From: Clostridia bacterium
GTDB lineage: Bacteria; Bacillota; Clostridia; Oscillospirales; CAG-272
NCBI GenBank assembly: GCA_017631215.1
Contig: JAGBTR010000010.1
Location: 1-5,374 of the forward strand
Length of the DNA: 5,374 nucleotides
Direction: 5' to 3'
In this document: piece after piece, positions 1 to 5,374 of the stretch
Position numbering within the stretch: the stretch's first letter is position 1
How the letters are laid out: every line of letters begins with the position of its first letter
Translations under genes and position numbers: made by a program
Notes under the pieces: generated by a model
What the model saw: only the letters and a program-made list of their open reading frames with translations
The model's database searches: none
Told to the model about the DNA's origin: nothing

Positions 1-407
1 CCGCTGAAGGTGCGATTGCCCTCGGGGGCGATGGCGATGGAGCCGCCCTCACGCGCCACGCGGGCGCACGTCTTGACCGCCTTCATATCGGTCACCGATT
101 TCTTGATGGGAATGGGTGCGACAACGTGCTCGATGACGCGCGAGACCCAGCCCTTGGAGAACAGATCCTCCGAGGCGACGTAGTAGATGGGCGTATGAAA
201 GGCCATCTCCACGAAGAACTGGTCGAACGCCGTCTGATGGTTCATCAAGATAAAATACTGTCCCCGCTTGGCCTGCTTGAAGCGCTCCACGCGGATGCGG
301 TAGCGAAGCCTCGTATAGATCCAAAGCCCCCATCCGAACAGGATACGGTAGAGGCGATGCCGCGCGCGGCACCACGGTTTTTTCTTTTTTGCGTTATTCT
401 TTTCCAA
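1..407 (-). CDS. Lysophospholipid acyltransferase (PlsC/LPLAT family), 3' end cut by window edge
   Basis: Partial gene; about 135 codons are visible. By family it transfers an acyl group to a lysophospholipid, probably 1-acylglycerol-3-phosphate, at the inner membrane face. What is seen: a basic N terminus (EKNNAKKKKPW), a hydrophobic stretch (YRILFGWGLWIY), the catalytic HX4D motif in MNHQTAFDQ, a VAPIPIKKS segment in the place of motif II, and the motif III block APEGNRTFSG just before the edge. I chose the TTG at 405-407 as start because GGAGGTGA (413-420) lies at ideal spacing and the KKKPW..ARH stretch looks like a family N terminus. An in-frame ATG at 462-464 would add 19 residues (MYYYDRSTSDD...) but sits at the predicted transcription start and has no leader. 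It is clearly different in sequence from the operon PlsC at 3976-4656. Function is sure at family level; acyl donor and exact substrate are unknown. Confidence 0.88.
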   Translation of the reverse strand, partial: MEKNNAKKKKPWCRARHRLYRILFGWGLWIYTRLRYRIRVERFKQAKRGQYFILMNHQTAFDQFFVEMAFHTPIYYVASEDLFSKGWVSRVIEHVVAPIPIKKSVTDMKAVKTCARVAREGGSIAIAPEGNRTFS

Positions 408-412
408 GAGCT

Positions 413-420
413 TCACCTCC
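413..420 (-). promoter_or_regulatory. Shine-Dalgarno sequence that decides a TTG start
   Basis: GGAGGTGA on the minus strand matches the anti-Shine-Dalgarno end of 16S rRNA over eight bases. The GGAGG core ends 8 bases before the TTG at 405-407, which is near-optimal spacing. No ATG lies at a suitable distance, so this site argues for TTG as the initiation codon of the acyltransferase. Confidence 0.8.
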
Positions 421-468
421 GAGTAGGCGCGATCGTCAGATGTTGAGCGGTCATAGTAATACATAATT

Positions 469-497
469 ATTATATACCAAACAAGCTGATATGTCAA
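469..497 (-). promoter_or_regulatory. Consensus sigma-A promoter for the left acyltransferase gene
   Basis: The minus strand carries TTGACA (492-497), a 17-base spacer and TATAAT (469-474). This matches the housekeeping consensus at all twelve positions, and the region upstream is A/T-rich. The expected transcription start is near 460-464. That gives a leader of about 55 bases for the TTG start, or practically none for the in-frame ATG at 462-464. Confidence 0.88.
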
Positions 498-539
498 GTT
501 TTTCAACCGATTTTCTCAACGAAGAGCGCCGCAATCAAC

Positions 540-572
540 AAAAAAAGCGTCTGCCGCATATGCAGCAGACGC
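540..572 (-). terminator. Intrinsic terminator of the MFS transporter gene
   Basis: The minus strand reads an 8-bp perfect stem GCGTCTGC/GCAGACGC. It can extend by three more pairs (one of them T-G) around an ATAT loop, and is followed by seven T residues (540-546). It begins 7 bases after the transporter stop codon. It separates that gene from the promoter at 469-497. There is no T-run on the other side, so it works only on the minus strand. Confidence 0.9.
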
Positions 573-579
573 CAATGAT

Positions 580-1821
580 TCAGACCAAATTGCGCTTGAA
601 ATGACGGCGCACAACAAAAAGCAACAGCACGCCAAGCAACGGAAAGACGGCGGCAATGAGCATACCGATCTTCATACCGACCTGGTCGGGTGCGAGTGCG
701 AGCGAGGAGGCAAGCTCCCTTCCCCATTCGCTTGCCGCCACGCTGTCAACGACGATACCCAGCATCTGCGGGGCGATCGAGGCGCCGAAGTCGCCGCCCG
801 CCGCCATCAGCGCATAAGCGGCAACGCCCAGATGCGGCATCCGCTCCTCCATCAGAATGAGCGAGCCGGGCCAAAGCATCGAGGTGCAGCAGCCCGTCAG
901 CACGCAGGCGACAAGGGCAACGATGGCGTTGGTTGAAAGACCTGCAACCACGTAGCAAACAACCGCGCCCGCCATACCGACGAGCAGCACACGCCAGATG
1001 TTCTTACCCCACTTGGCATAGATCGAGCGCGTACCGCCCAAAAGGAGAGCAAACAGCGCAAGTCCCACGATATCGCACACCGTTTTGGGGATGCCCAGCG
1101 AGATCTCCATATAGCTCGAGATCCAGTTGGTCATGGTATTCTCGGCAGCACTTCCGAGGAAGATACAGCCCACGCACAGCGCAAGTCCCAGATGACGGTG
1201 CTTGACGGCGGCGGCCGTCTCGTTTCCGTGCGACACGTCAAAGCTCGGGATGGGTGAGATGCAATACAAGAAGCACGAGATGAGGGGCAGAAAAGCAAAA
1301 AACAGCGTCAGATACATCCAGTTCTTCGCGCCGAAGAGGGCGAAGAAGATGGTGCTGACAACAACGACACCGAACACGCCCCAGCCATACAGCGAGTGGA
1401 GCTTGCTCATATCTCCCTCGGGATCATCCGACGGGAGTGCCGCGATGGTCGGACTGATCAGCACCTCGCCAAGTCCCGACGCGACCGAGAACAGCACCGT
1501 GCCGATGACGAGCCCTGCGTAGGCGTGCGACGGCCACAGCGAGGGGACGAGGGCGTAGATCAAAAGGCCGAGCGACGTCAACAGCGGCATCACGCGCACC
1601 GTCGTCTTGATATTGAAAAAGCGCGAGAAAAAGGAAAAGACGAGGTCGATACCAAACTGGGTACAGAAATTGATCGCAACCAGCGTTCCAAGCAGCGTGT
1701 AGGGGATGCCGTAGGTCTCCTGAAAGGTGACGAACAGCATAGGCGGCAGACAAAAGACGGACGCCGCCGATACGTAGTAGAAATAGCACGCGCGCCGCGT
1801 GCGGGCATAGTTAGGTGTCAT
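580..1821 (-). CDS. Major facilitator superfamily transporter, substrate unknown
   Basis: A 413-residue inner-membrane protein with about twelve hydrophobic segments, roughly at residues 12-32, 41-63, 75-95, 101-127, 146-165, 168-188, then 211-231, 247-265, 276-294, 298-324, 331-358 and 383-405. A polar loop (about 190-210) divides the two six-helix halves, as in the MFS. There is no signal peptide, and the C terminus is short and basic (RRHFKRNLV). Stretches such as LHSLYGWG and GSAAENTMTNW faintly recall the fucose-permease-like branch, so sugar or another small solute is a guess only. The start ATG follows AAGGAG (1830-1835) by 8 bases. The gene forms its own transcription unit, with a promoter at 1852-1880 and a terminator at 540-572. 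Nothing beside it indicates a substrate. The MFS call is firm; anything more specific is not supported. Confidence 0.9.
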   Translation of the reverse strand: MTPNYARTRRACYFYYVSAASVFCLPPMLFVTFQETYGIPYTLLGTLVAINFCTQFGIDLVFSFFSRFFNIKTTVRVMPLLTSLGLLIYALVPSLWPSHAYAGLVIGTVLFSVASGLGEVLISPTIAALPSDDPEGDMSKLHSLYGWGVFGVVVVSTIFFALFGAKNWMYLTLFFAFLPLISCFLYCISPIPSFDVSHGNETAAAVKHRHLGLALCVGCIFLGSAAENTMTNWISSYMEISLGIPKTVCDIVGLALFALLLGGTRSIYAKWGKNIWRVLLVGMAGAVVCYVVAGLSTNAIVALVACVLTGCCTSMLWPGSLILMEERMPHLGVAAYALMAAGGDFGASIAPQMLGIVVDSVAASEWGRELASSLALAPDQVGMKIGMLIAAVFPLLGVLLLFVVRRHFKRNLV

Positions 1822-1851
1822 AACGATCGCTCCTTAGCTTCATTCCCGCCC

Positions 1852-1880
1852 ATTATACACGAAAGAGGCGGCAAAGTCAA
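1852..1880 (-). promoter_or_regulatory. Sigma-A promoter for the MFS transporter
   Basis: On the minus strand TTGACT (1875-1880) lies 17 bases from TATAAT (1852-1857), which is eleven of twelve consensus positions. Transcription should start near 1845, giving a leader of about 24 bases that contains AAGGAG (1830-1835) before the ATG at 1819-1821. The promoter lies just beyond the terminator of the preceding operon. No clear operator repeat is seen around it. Confidence 0.85.
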
Positions 1881-1900
1881 CCGATCAGCCACAATTTGAC

Positions 1901-1936
1901 AAAAAAGATCGCCCCTGCCGAAGCAAGAGCGATCTT
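1901..1936 (-). terminator. Strong intrinsic terminator after ispH-rpsA, UUCG-capped
   Basis: The minus strand forms a continuous 14-bp stem (arms 1923-1936 and 1905-1918, two of the pairs T-G) closed by C(TTCG)G, the very stable UUCG tetraloop. It is followed by a run of T residues (1901-1906, the first two being part of the stem). It starts 13 bases after the TAA stop of the fusion gene. It marks the end of the cmk-plsC-ispH/rpsA operon and insulates it from the transporter promoter. Confidence 0.95.
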
Positions 1937-1949
1937 AGATTGTTGGGAA

Positions 1950-3986
1950 TTACTCCTCAGCAGGAGCCTCTGCCTCAGCAGCCTCCTCGGCATACTCCTC
2001 GGGCATAGCCTCAGCGTCTGCCTGAGCCTCATCCAAGAGAGCGCGGATGGACAGGCTGACCTTCTGCTTGTCGTAGTCGATGTCCAGAATGCGAACGTCG
2101 ACCGTCTGACCGATCTCGAGGACGTCAGCGGGCTTTGCAATGCGGGTCTGCGCGATCTGCGAGATGTGGATCAGACCGTCCACACCGTCAACGATCTCAG
2201 CAAACGCGCCGAAGGGCATCAGGTTGACGATCTTGACCGTAGCAACGTCGCCGATGGCGTACTGTGCGGTGAAGATGTTCCAAGGATTGGTCTCCTCGGT
2301 CTTGTAGCCCAGCGAGATTCTCTTCTTCTCTGCGTCAAAGCTCTTGACGAAGACGGTGATAACGTCACCGATTGCAACGACCTCTGCAGGGGACTTGATG
2401 TGCTTCCAGGACAGCTCGGATGCGTGGACCATACCGTCAACGCCACCCAGATCAACGAATGCGCCGTAAGAGGTCATGCTCTTAACGACACCGGTGTAGC
2501 ACTTGCCCTCCTCGATGGTTGCCCAGAACTCAGCCTCCTGAGCGCGCGTCTCGTCGCGCAGGACGGAGCGGATGGAGCCGATAGCCTTCTTACCGGGCTT
2601 GACCTCGATGACGCGCAGGCTGACCTCCTGACCGACCATAGCCGTCAGGTCGCCATCCTTCGGAACGCCGGTCTGCGAGCCGGGAACGAAGACGCGGTTT
2701 GCGTTGACCAGAACAAGGATACCGCCCTTGACTGCCTCAACGACCTTACCAGTGAGAACCTCGCGGGTCTCCTCGGCAGCCACGATGTTCTGCCAGTTCT
2801 TGTCGGAGTCGACTCTCTTCTTGGAGAGCTCGGCAACGCCCTCGACATCGCTGACGCGGATGACGAATGCCTCGATCTCATCGCCCTTCTTATACAGGGC
2901 GGTCAGCTTGGCAGAGGGATCATCGGTGATCTGCTCGGCCTTGATGTAACCCGTCACGCCTGCACCGAGATCCAGCTGGATCTCCGTGTCGCTGACGTGC
3001 TCAACAACGCCGGTAACTACGTCTCCTGTATTTAAAGTTTTGAAGGACTCCTTCAACAGTGTTTCAAAGTTTTCGATTTCGCTCATGGTTTTACATACCT
3101 CCTCTATTGTGTCACTCGGTGTAGATGCACCGGCGACGATGCCTACTCTTTGGCAGGCTTGTTCCGGCATTTGCCGCGCAAGATCCTCCGCGTCCTCCAC
3201 CAGCAACGTTTGTGCCCCTTCCGACCGACAGACCTCAGCAAGCTTTTGGGTATTGGAGCTGTGCTTGCCTCCAACCACGACCATCAGGTCACACGCGCGC
3301 GCCAGGGATTTTGCCTCGGTTTGCCGCAATTCCGTAACATTACATATTGTATCAAAAATTTGGGCATTTGTACATACTTTTTTGAGAAATTCTTGACATT
3401 TCATCCATTCGGCCAAAAAGTAGGTCGTTTGCTCCACCACAATTGGCGTTTTTTTACAAATGTCCGAAACCGTTCCGTCCGCGAGCGCGCGCTCCAACGC
3501 CTCAAGAGAGGAGAACGTATGCTTTTCTCCGTCAAAGCAGCTGAGAATGCCAACGACCTCAGGGTGGTCGGCGGTTCCAAACACCCACAGCTGACGGTCG
3601 GGGCCGTTATTCTCCTGCACGATCTGATGGATACGCGTCACGTAGGGACAGGTGCAATCAACGTAGTGAAAATGGGGATGTGCCGAACACGCCGCGTCCA
3701 AAAGGGCGCGTGTAGCGCGCGGAATGCCGTGCGCGCGGACAAGCACCGTCACGTCGGCGCCCTCGCTCGCGCTTGCCGCCAGTGCGTCAATGCTCTCCGC
3801 CTCGACCGTCTCGACACCGCGGGCGGCCATACGGGCGTTGTATATCTCGTTATGGATCAGCTCTCCCAGCGTCACGATGCGCTCGCCCTCCGCACGCTCC
3901 GACACCAGCTTCTCCAGCGTATCGGTCGCACGGCGTACACCGAAGCAAAAGCCGGCGTGCTCGGCACGGATCACATCAACCTTCAT
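1950..3986 (-). CDS. ispH-rpsA: Fused IspH (HMBPP reductase) and ribosomal protein S1
   Basis: A 678-residue bifunctional protein. Residues 1 to about 295 are IspH, the 4Fe-4S enzyme that reduces HMBPP to IPP and DMAPP at the end of the MEP pathway. The three cluster cysteines are visible: C14 in HAGFCFGV, C113 in CTCPYV and C215 in DTICNVTELRQ. So are H45, H86 (RAHG), H141 and E143 (DHPEV), the SSNT motif (243-246) and AGASTPSDTIEEV. Residues about 320-390, 410-477, 493-562 and 577-648 are four S1 RNA-binding domains; the third (GAFVDLGGVDGMVHASEL) and the second (VFVPGS) resemble those of E. coli S1. An acidic Ala/Glu tail ends the protein. I start at ATG 3984-3986 because AGGAGG (3993-3998) lies 6 bases upstream; the ATG at 3999-4001 would place that Shine-Dalgarno inside the gene. 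It overlaps the end of plsC by 11 bases. This fusion is an established clostridial arrangement. Confidence 0.95.
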   Translation of the reverse strand: MKVDVIRAEHAGFCFGVRRATDTLEKLVSERAEGERIVTLGELIHNEIYNARMAARGVETVEAESIDALAASASEGADVTVLVRAHGIPRATRALLDAACSAHPHFHYVDCTCPYVTRIHQIVQENNGPDRQLWVFGTADHPEVVGILSCFDGEKHTFSSLEALERALADGTVSDICKKTPIVVEQTTYFLAEWMKCQEFLKKVCTNAQIFDTICNVTELRQTEAKSLARACDLMVVVGGKHSSNTQKLAEVCRSEGAQTLLVEDAEDLARQMPEQACQRVGIVAGASTPSDTIEEVCKTMSEIENFETLLKESFKTLNTGDVVTGVVEHVSDTEIQLDLGAGVTGYIKAEQITDDPSAKLTALYKKGDEIEAFVIRVSDVEGVAELSKKRVDSDKNWQNIVAAEETREVLTGKVVEAVKGGILVLVNANRVFVPGSQTGVPKDGDLTAMVGQEVSLRVIEVKPGKKAIGSIRSVLRDETRAQEAEFWATIEEGKCYTGVVKSMTSYGAFVDLGGVDGMVHASELSWKHIKSPAEVVAIGDVITVFVKSFDAEKKRISLGYKTEETNPWNIFTAQYAIGDVATVKIVNLMPFGAFAEIVDGVDGLIHISQIAQTRIAKPADVLEIGQTVDVRILDIDYDKQKVSLSIRALLDEAQADAEAMPEEYAEEAAEAEAPAEE
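3040..3056. repeat. Perfect 8-bp inverted repeat in the early S1 coding part
   Basis: TTGAAGGA and TCCTTCAA flank a single central base. The repeat lies about 30 bases after the internal ATG at 3084-3086 and encodes the LKESF part of the S1 N terminus. It could form a small mRNA hairpin or be chance; no function is claimed. Confidence 0.35.
3084..3103 (-). promoter_or_regulatory. Probable internal translation start for free S1 inside the fusion
   Basis: AGGAGG (3098-3103) on the minus strand is followed after 11 bases by an in-frame ATG (3084-3086). That ATG begins MSEIENFETLLKESF, which looks like the N terminus of stand-alone S1 proteins. The next twenty or so codons (e.g. TTT GAA ACA, then AAA ACT TTA AAT ACA GGA) are AT-rich before the usual GC-rich usage returns, as is common just after true starts. 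Use of this site would give a 378-residue S1 ending at 1950. The caveat is that GAGGAGGTA also encodes the conserved EEV at the end of IspH, and the spacing is slightly long. Confidence 0.5.
3346..3374 (-). promoter_or_regulatory. Possible internal promoter within the IspH half
   Basis: On the minus strand TGTACA (3369-3374, four of six -35 matches) is followed after 17 bases by TACAAT (3346-3351, five of six). The latter is preceded by TG plus one base, an extended -10 element. It lies in a 70-base island (3331-3400) of about 27% GC. A transcript from here would begin near 3339, about 250 bases before the internal S1 start. It overlaps codons for the conserved FDTIC motif, so chance cannot be excluded. 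Confidence 0.3.
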
Positions 3987-4656
3987 GATCGGCCTCCTCA
4001 TACAGTGCGCAGATTCGTTCGAAGATGGCGTGCGACAGACGGAAATACTCCGTCTGATGACCGTGTCCCTCGACGGGGTAGGTCACCTCGCTCGCCGCCA
4101 GCTCCTCATACCGCACAGGCTCGCCAAAGTAGAGCTCGACGCGGCGGAAGATGCGCAGACGATCCCTTTTGGTCTTGAGACAAACGGGCAGCACCGTCAC
4201 GTGCGTTCGATCGCACAACAGCCCCGCACCGCTCTTGACCTTGTCGAGCGTCATACGCGGCTGCTTGCCCGCACAGCGCGTGCCCTGCGGAATCATCCCG
4301 ACACAGGTGCCCGACTCGAGCAGCGAGTTGGTCGTCTTGATCGCCTTGACGTCGCCTGCACGGTCGACGGGATAGGCACCGAAGGCGCGGATGAGCCCCG
4401 AGAGCAGCGGGATACGGAACAGCTCCTTTTTCGCCATAAAATGCGGCTGCTGCTTTTTCAGTGCCGCCGCCAGCAGGACGGGGTCGAGCGCCGACAGATG
4501 GTTACAGCACAAAAGATACGCCTCGTTCTCGGGCTCCCGCTCGGCGTGGTGGACGCGCACGCGGAACAGCCACAGCAAAAAGCGCGCGAGCAGGCGGTGC
4601 ATATTGCGATAGAAGCGCGAGCCCTTTTGCTCCGTTCGTTGCTTTTTGTTGGTCAT
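3976..4656 (-). CDS. plsC: 1-acyl-sn-glycerol-3-phosphate acyltransferase (PlsC family)
   Basis: A 226-residue membrane-associated acyltransferase that by family acylates lysophosphatidate to phosphatidate, the precursor of phospholipids. Residues about 20-35 (HRLLARFLLWLFRVRV) form the membrane-anchoring segment. The LPLAT motifs follow in order: catalytic NHLSALD (H53, D58), GAYPVDR (93-99), IPQGTR (122-127) and VLPVCLK (155-161). Motif III has Gln where most family members have Glu (PEGT). The ATG overlaps the cmk stop (ATGA) and only a weak GGCGGT lies upstream, so translation is probably coupled to cmk. The 3' end overlaps ispH-rpsA by 11 bases and includes that gene's Shine-Dalgarno sequence. 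Family and place in the operon are clear; the substrate is inferred from family and context. Confidence 0.93.
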   Translation of the reverse strand: MTNKKQRTEQKGSRFYRNMHRLLARFLLWLFRVRVHHAEREPENEAYLLCCNHLSALDPVLLAAALKKQQPHFMAKKELFRIPLLSGLIRAFGAYPVDRAGDVKAIKTTNSLLESGTCVGMIPQGTRCAGKQPRMTLDKVKSGAGLLCDRTHVTVLPVCLKTKRDRLRIFRRVELYFGEPVRYEELAASEVTYPVEGHGHQTEYFRLSHAIFERICALYEEADHEG

Positions 4657-5330
4657 ATCGGCTTACCGCCCGTCTTTTTCTCAATGATATCAATCACCGC
4701 GGCAACCGACTCCTCGACCGTCATACCCGAATTATCCAGATGCACGGCATCGGGGGCGGGGATGGCGGGGGCGATGGCACGACCGCTGTCCTGCGCGTCG
4801 CGCTCCTTCATTTCACGCAGCACGTCCTCATAATTGGCGGGCATTCCCTTCTCTGCCAGCTCGCGGGTGCGACGCTCGGCACGCGCCTCGGCCGATGCGA
4901 CCATAAAGATCTTGACGTCGGCGTCGGGCAGAATGACCGTTCCAATGTCGCGACCGTCCATCACCACGCTGTTGCGGCGGGCGATATCGCGCTGGGTATC
5001 CAGCAAAAAGGCACGAACCGCAGGCACGGCGGACACGTCCGATGCCGCCATCGAAATCTCGGGGCGGCGGATCTTGTCGCCCAGATTTTCACCGTTCAGA
5101 TAGACGCACTGCACGCCGTTCTCGTAGCGCACGTCGACCTCAATGGAGGGCAGCAGTGCCTCAAGCGCGGCGGCATCCTTGGTCGAAATGCCCGCCGTCA
5201 CAGCGGCGTAGCCGACCGTGCGGTAGAGCGCGCCCGTATCCACGTACACGATGCCCATTCGGGCGGCAAGCGCCTTTGCTACGGTGCTTTTACCCGCACC
5301 GCTGGGACCGTCGATTGCGATCTTGATCAT
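4653..5330 (-). CDS. cmk: Cytidylate kinase (CMP/dCMP kinase)
   Basis: A 225-residue cytosolic enzyme that phosphorylates CMP and dCMP with ATP, about the same length as E. coli Cmk. Seen: the P-loop GPSGAGKST (8-16), the nucleotide-monophosphate site DTGALYR (31-37), the RRPEIS segment (88-93), DGRDIGT (125-131), and the LID region ERDAQDSGR (176-184) followed by APAIPAPDAVHLDNS. I chose ATG 5328-5330 over the in-frame ATG at 5346-5348. AAGGAG (5338-5343) lies 7 bases before the former, and MIKIAIDGPSGAGKS is the normal N terminus; the longer form would add MKRRTD and swallow the ribosome site. The start is one base after the stop of the upstream gene, and the stop overlaps the plsC start. 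In many bacteria, including E. coli, cmk lies near rpsA; here plsC and the ispH half lie between them. Confidence 0.97.
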   Translation of the reverse strand: MIKIAIDGPSGAGKSTVAKALAARMGIVYVDTGALYRTVGYAAVTAGISTKDAAALEALLPSIEVDVRYENGVQCVYLNGENLGDKIRRPEISMAASDVSAVPAVRAFLLDTQRDIARRNSVVMDGRDIGTVILPDADVKIFMVASAEARAERRTRELAEKGMPANYEDVLREMKERDAQDSGRAIAPAIPAPDAVHLDNSGMTVEESVAAVIDIIEKKTGGKPI

Positions 5331-5331
5331 A

Positions 5332-5374
5332 TCAGTTCTCCTTTTCATAAAACGCCGCGCTCTCGCCTGCGACG
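5332..5374 (-). CDS. C-terminal end of an upstream operon gene, identity uncertain
   Basis: Only the last 13 codons and a TGA are in the window; they read VAGESAAFYEKEN. The stop is one base before the cmk ATG, and the cmk Shine-Dalgarno lies within these last codons, so the two genes are very probably co-translated. The ending resembles that of BaiN/HI0933-type NAD(P)/FAD-dependent oxidoreductases, which often precede cmk in Clostridia. That identity rests on a dozen residues and context and is tentative; the reading frame itself is more secure. Confidence 0.5.
   Translation of the reverse strand, partial: VAGESAAFYEKEN

Noticed and set aside
49..375. Minus-strand 108-codon frame starting at an ATG in the left region
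   Set aside because: It is out of frame with the acyltransferase, which shows HX4D and PEG motifs and runs to the window edge; no motif is seen in this frame.
1896..3035. Long plus-strand open frame (379 codons) opposite the S1 half
   Set aside because: It mirrors the strongly biased codons of S1, starts inside the terminator stem, shows no recognisable domain, and its Leu/Asp-rich make-up is what antisense of Glu/Lys/Val-rich coding gives.
3393..3421. TTGACA on the plus strand inside ispH as a possible antisense promoter
   Set aside because: Seventeen bases downstream there is AAAAGT, not a -10 element, and no plus-strand gene follows.
3999..4001. Upstream ATG as the start of ispH-rpsA (five extra residues, MRRPI)
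   Set aside because: The AGGAGG at 3993-3998 would lie within that coding start, and it is well placed for the ATG at 3984-3986; MKVDVIRAEHAGFCFGV is the usual IspH beginning.
3150..4833. Two long plus-strand frames (3150-4178 and 3724-4833) opposite ispH, plsC and cmk
   Set aside because: They run antisense to well-identified genes, have Arg/Ala/Ser-rich shadow composition, and no convincing ribosome site or motif.
1..5374. CRISPR arrays, insertion sequences, tRNA or rRNA genes, riboswitches
   Set aside because: No direct repeats with regular spacing, no transposase-like frame, no cloverleaf or rRNA-like stretch, and the non-coding gaps are fully used by promoters and terminators.

Overview
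The window reads as a piece of chromosome from a fairly GC-rich member of the Clostridia (Bacillota), probably a gut-type anaerobe. Three things suggest this: the gene order cmk - plsC - ispH/rpsA, the fusion of IspH to a four-domain ribosomal protein S1, and strong Gram-positive-style Shine-Dalgarno sequences. The assignment is inference from gene content; no rRNA or other direct taxonomic marker is present. All genes lie on the minus strand, so transcription runs from high to low coordinates.

Right part (5374 to 1901): one tightly packed operon. The tail of an unidentified upstream gene (perhaps a BaiN/HI0933-type flavoprotein) stops one base before cmk (cytidylate kinase). The cmk stop overlaps the plsC start in an ATGA arrangement. 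The end of plsC (lysophospholipid acyltransferase) overlaps the start of the ispH-rpsA fusion by 11 bases and carries its ribosome binding site. The fusion gene ends at a strong intrinsic terminator with a UUCG-capped stem. The operon joins nucleotide supply for DNA and phospholipid synthesis (CMP/dCMP kinase), phosphatidate synthesis, the last step of the MEP isoprenoid pathway and translation.

Middle part (1880 to 540): a single-gene unit for a 12-helix major facilitator transporter of unknown substrate. It has its own good promoter (one -35 mismatch, 17-base spacer) and its own intrinsic terminator.

Left part (497 to 1): a second, different PlsC-type acyltransferase, cut off by the window edge. 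It is driven by an exact TTGACA-17-TATAAT promoter and most likely starts at a TTG codon behind a near-perfect Shine-Dalgarno sequence. An in-frame ATG lies almost exactly at the predicted transcription start.

The most interesting point is inside the fusion gene. The S1 half keeps what looks like its own start site: an AGGAGG and an in-frame ATG, followed by an AT-rich, S1-like N terminus. An AT-rich island with a promoter-like sequence lies about 260 bases upstream, inside the IspH half. The gene may therefore yield both the fusion protein and free S1. No mobile elements, CRISPR arrays, tRNAs or rRNAs were seen, and I found no wholly new system.
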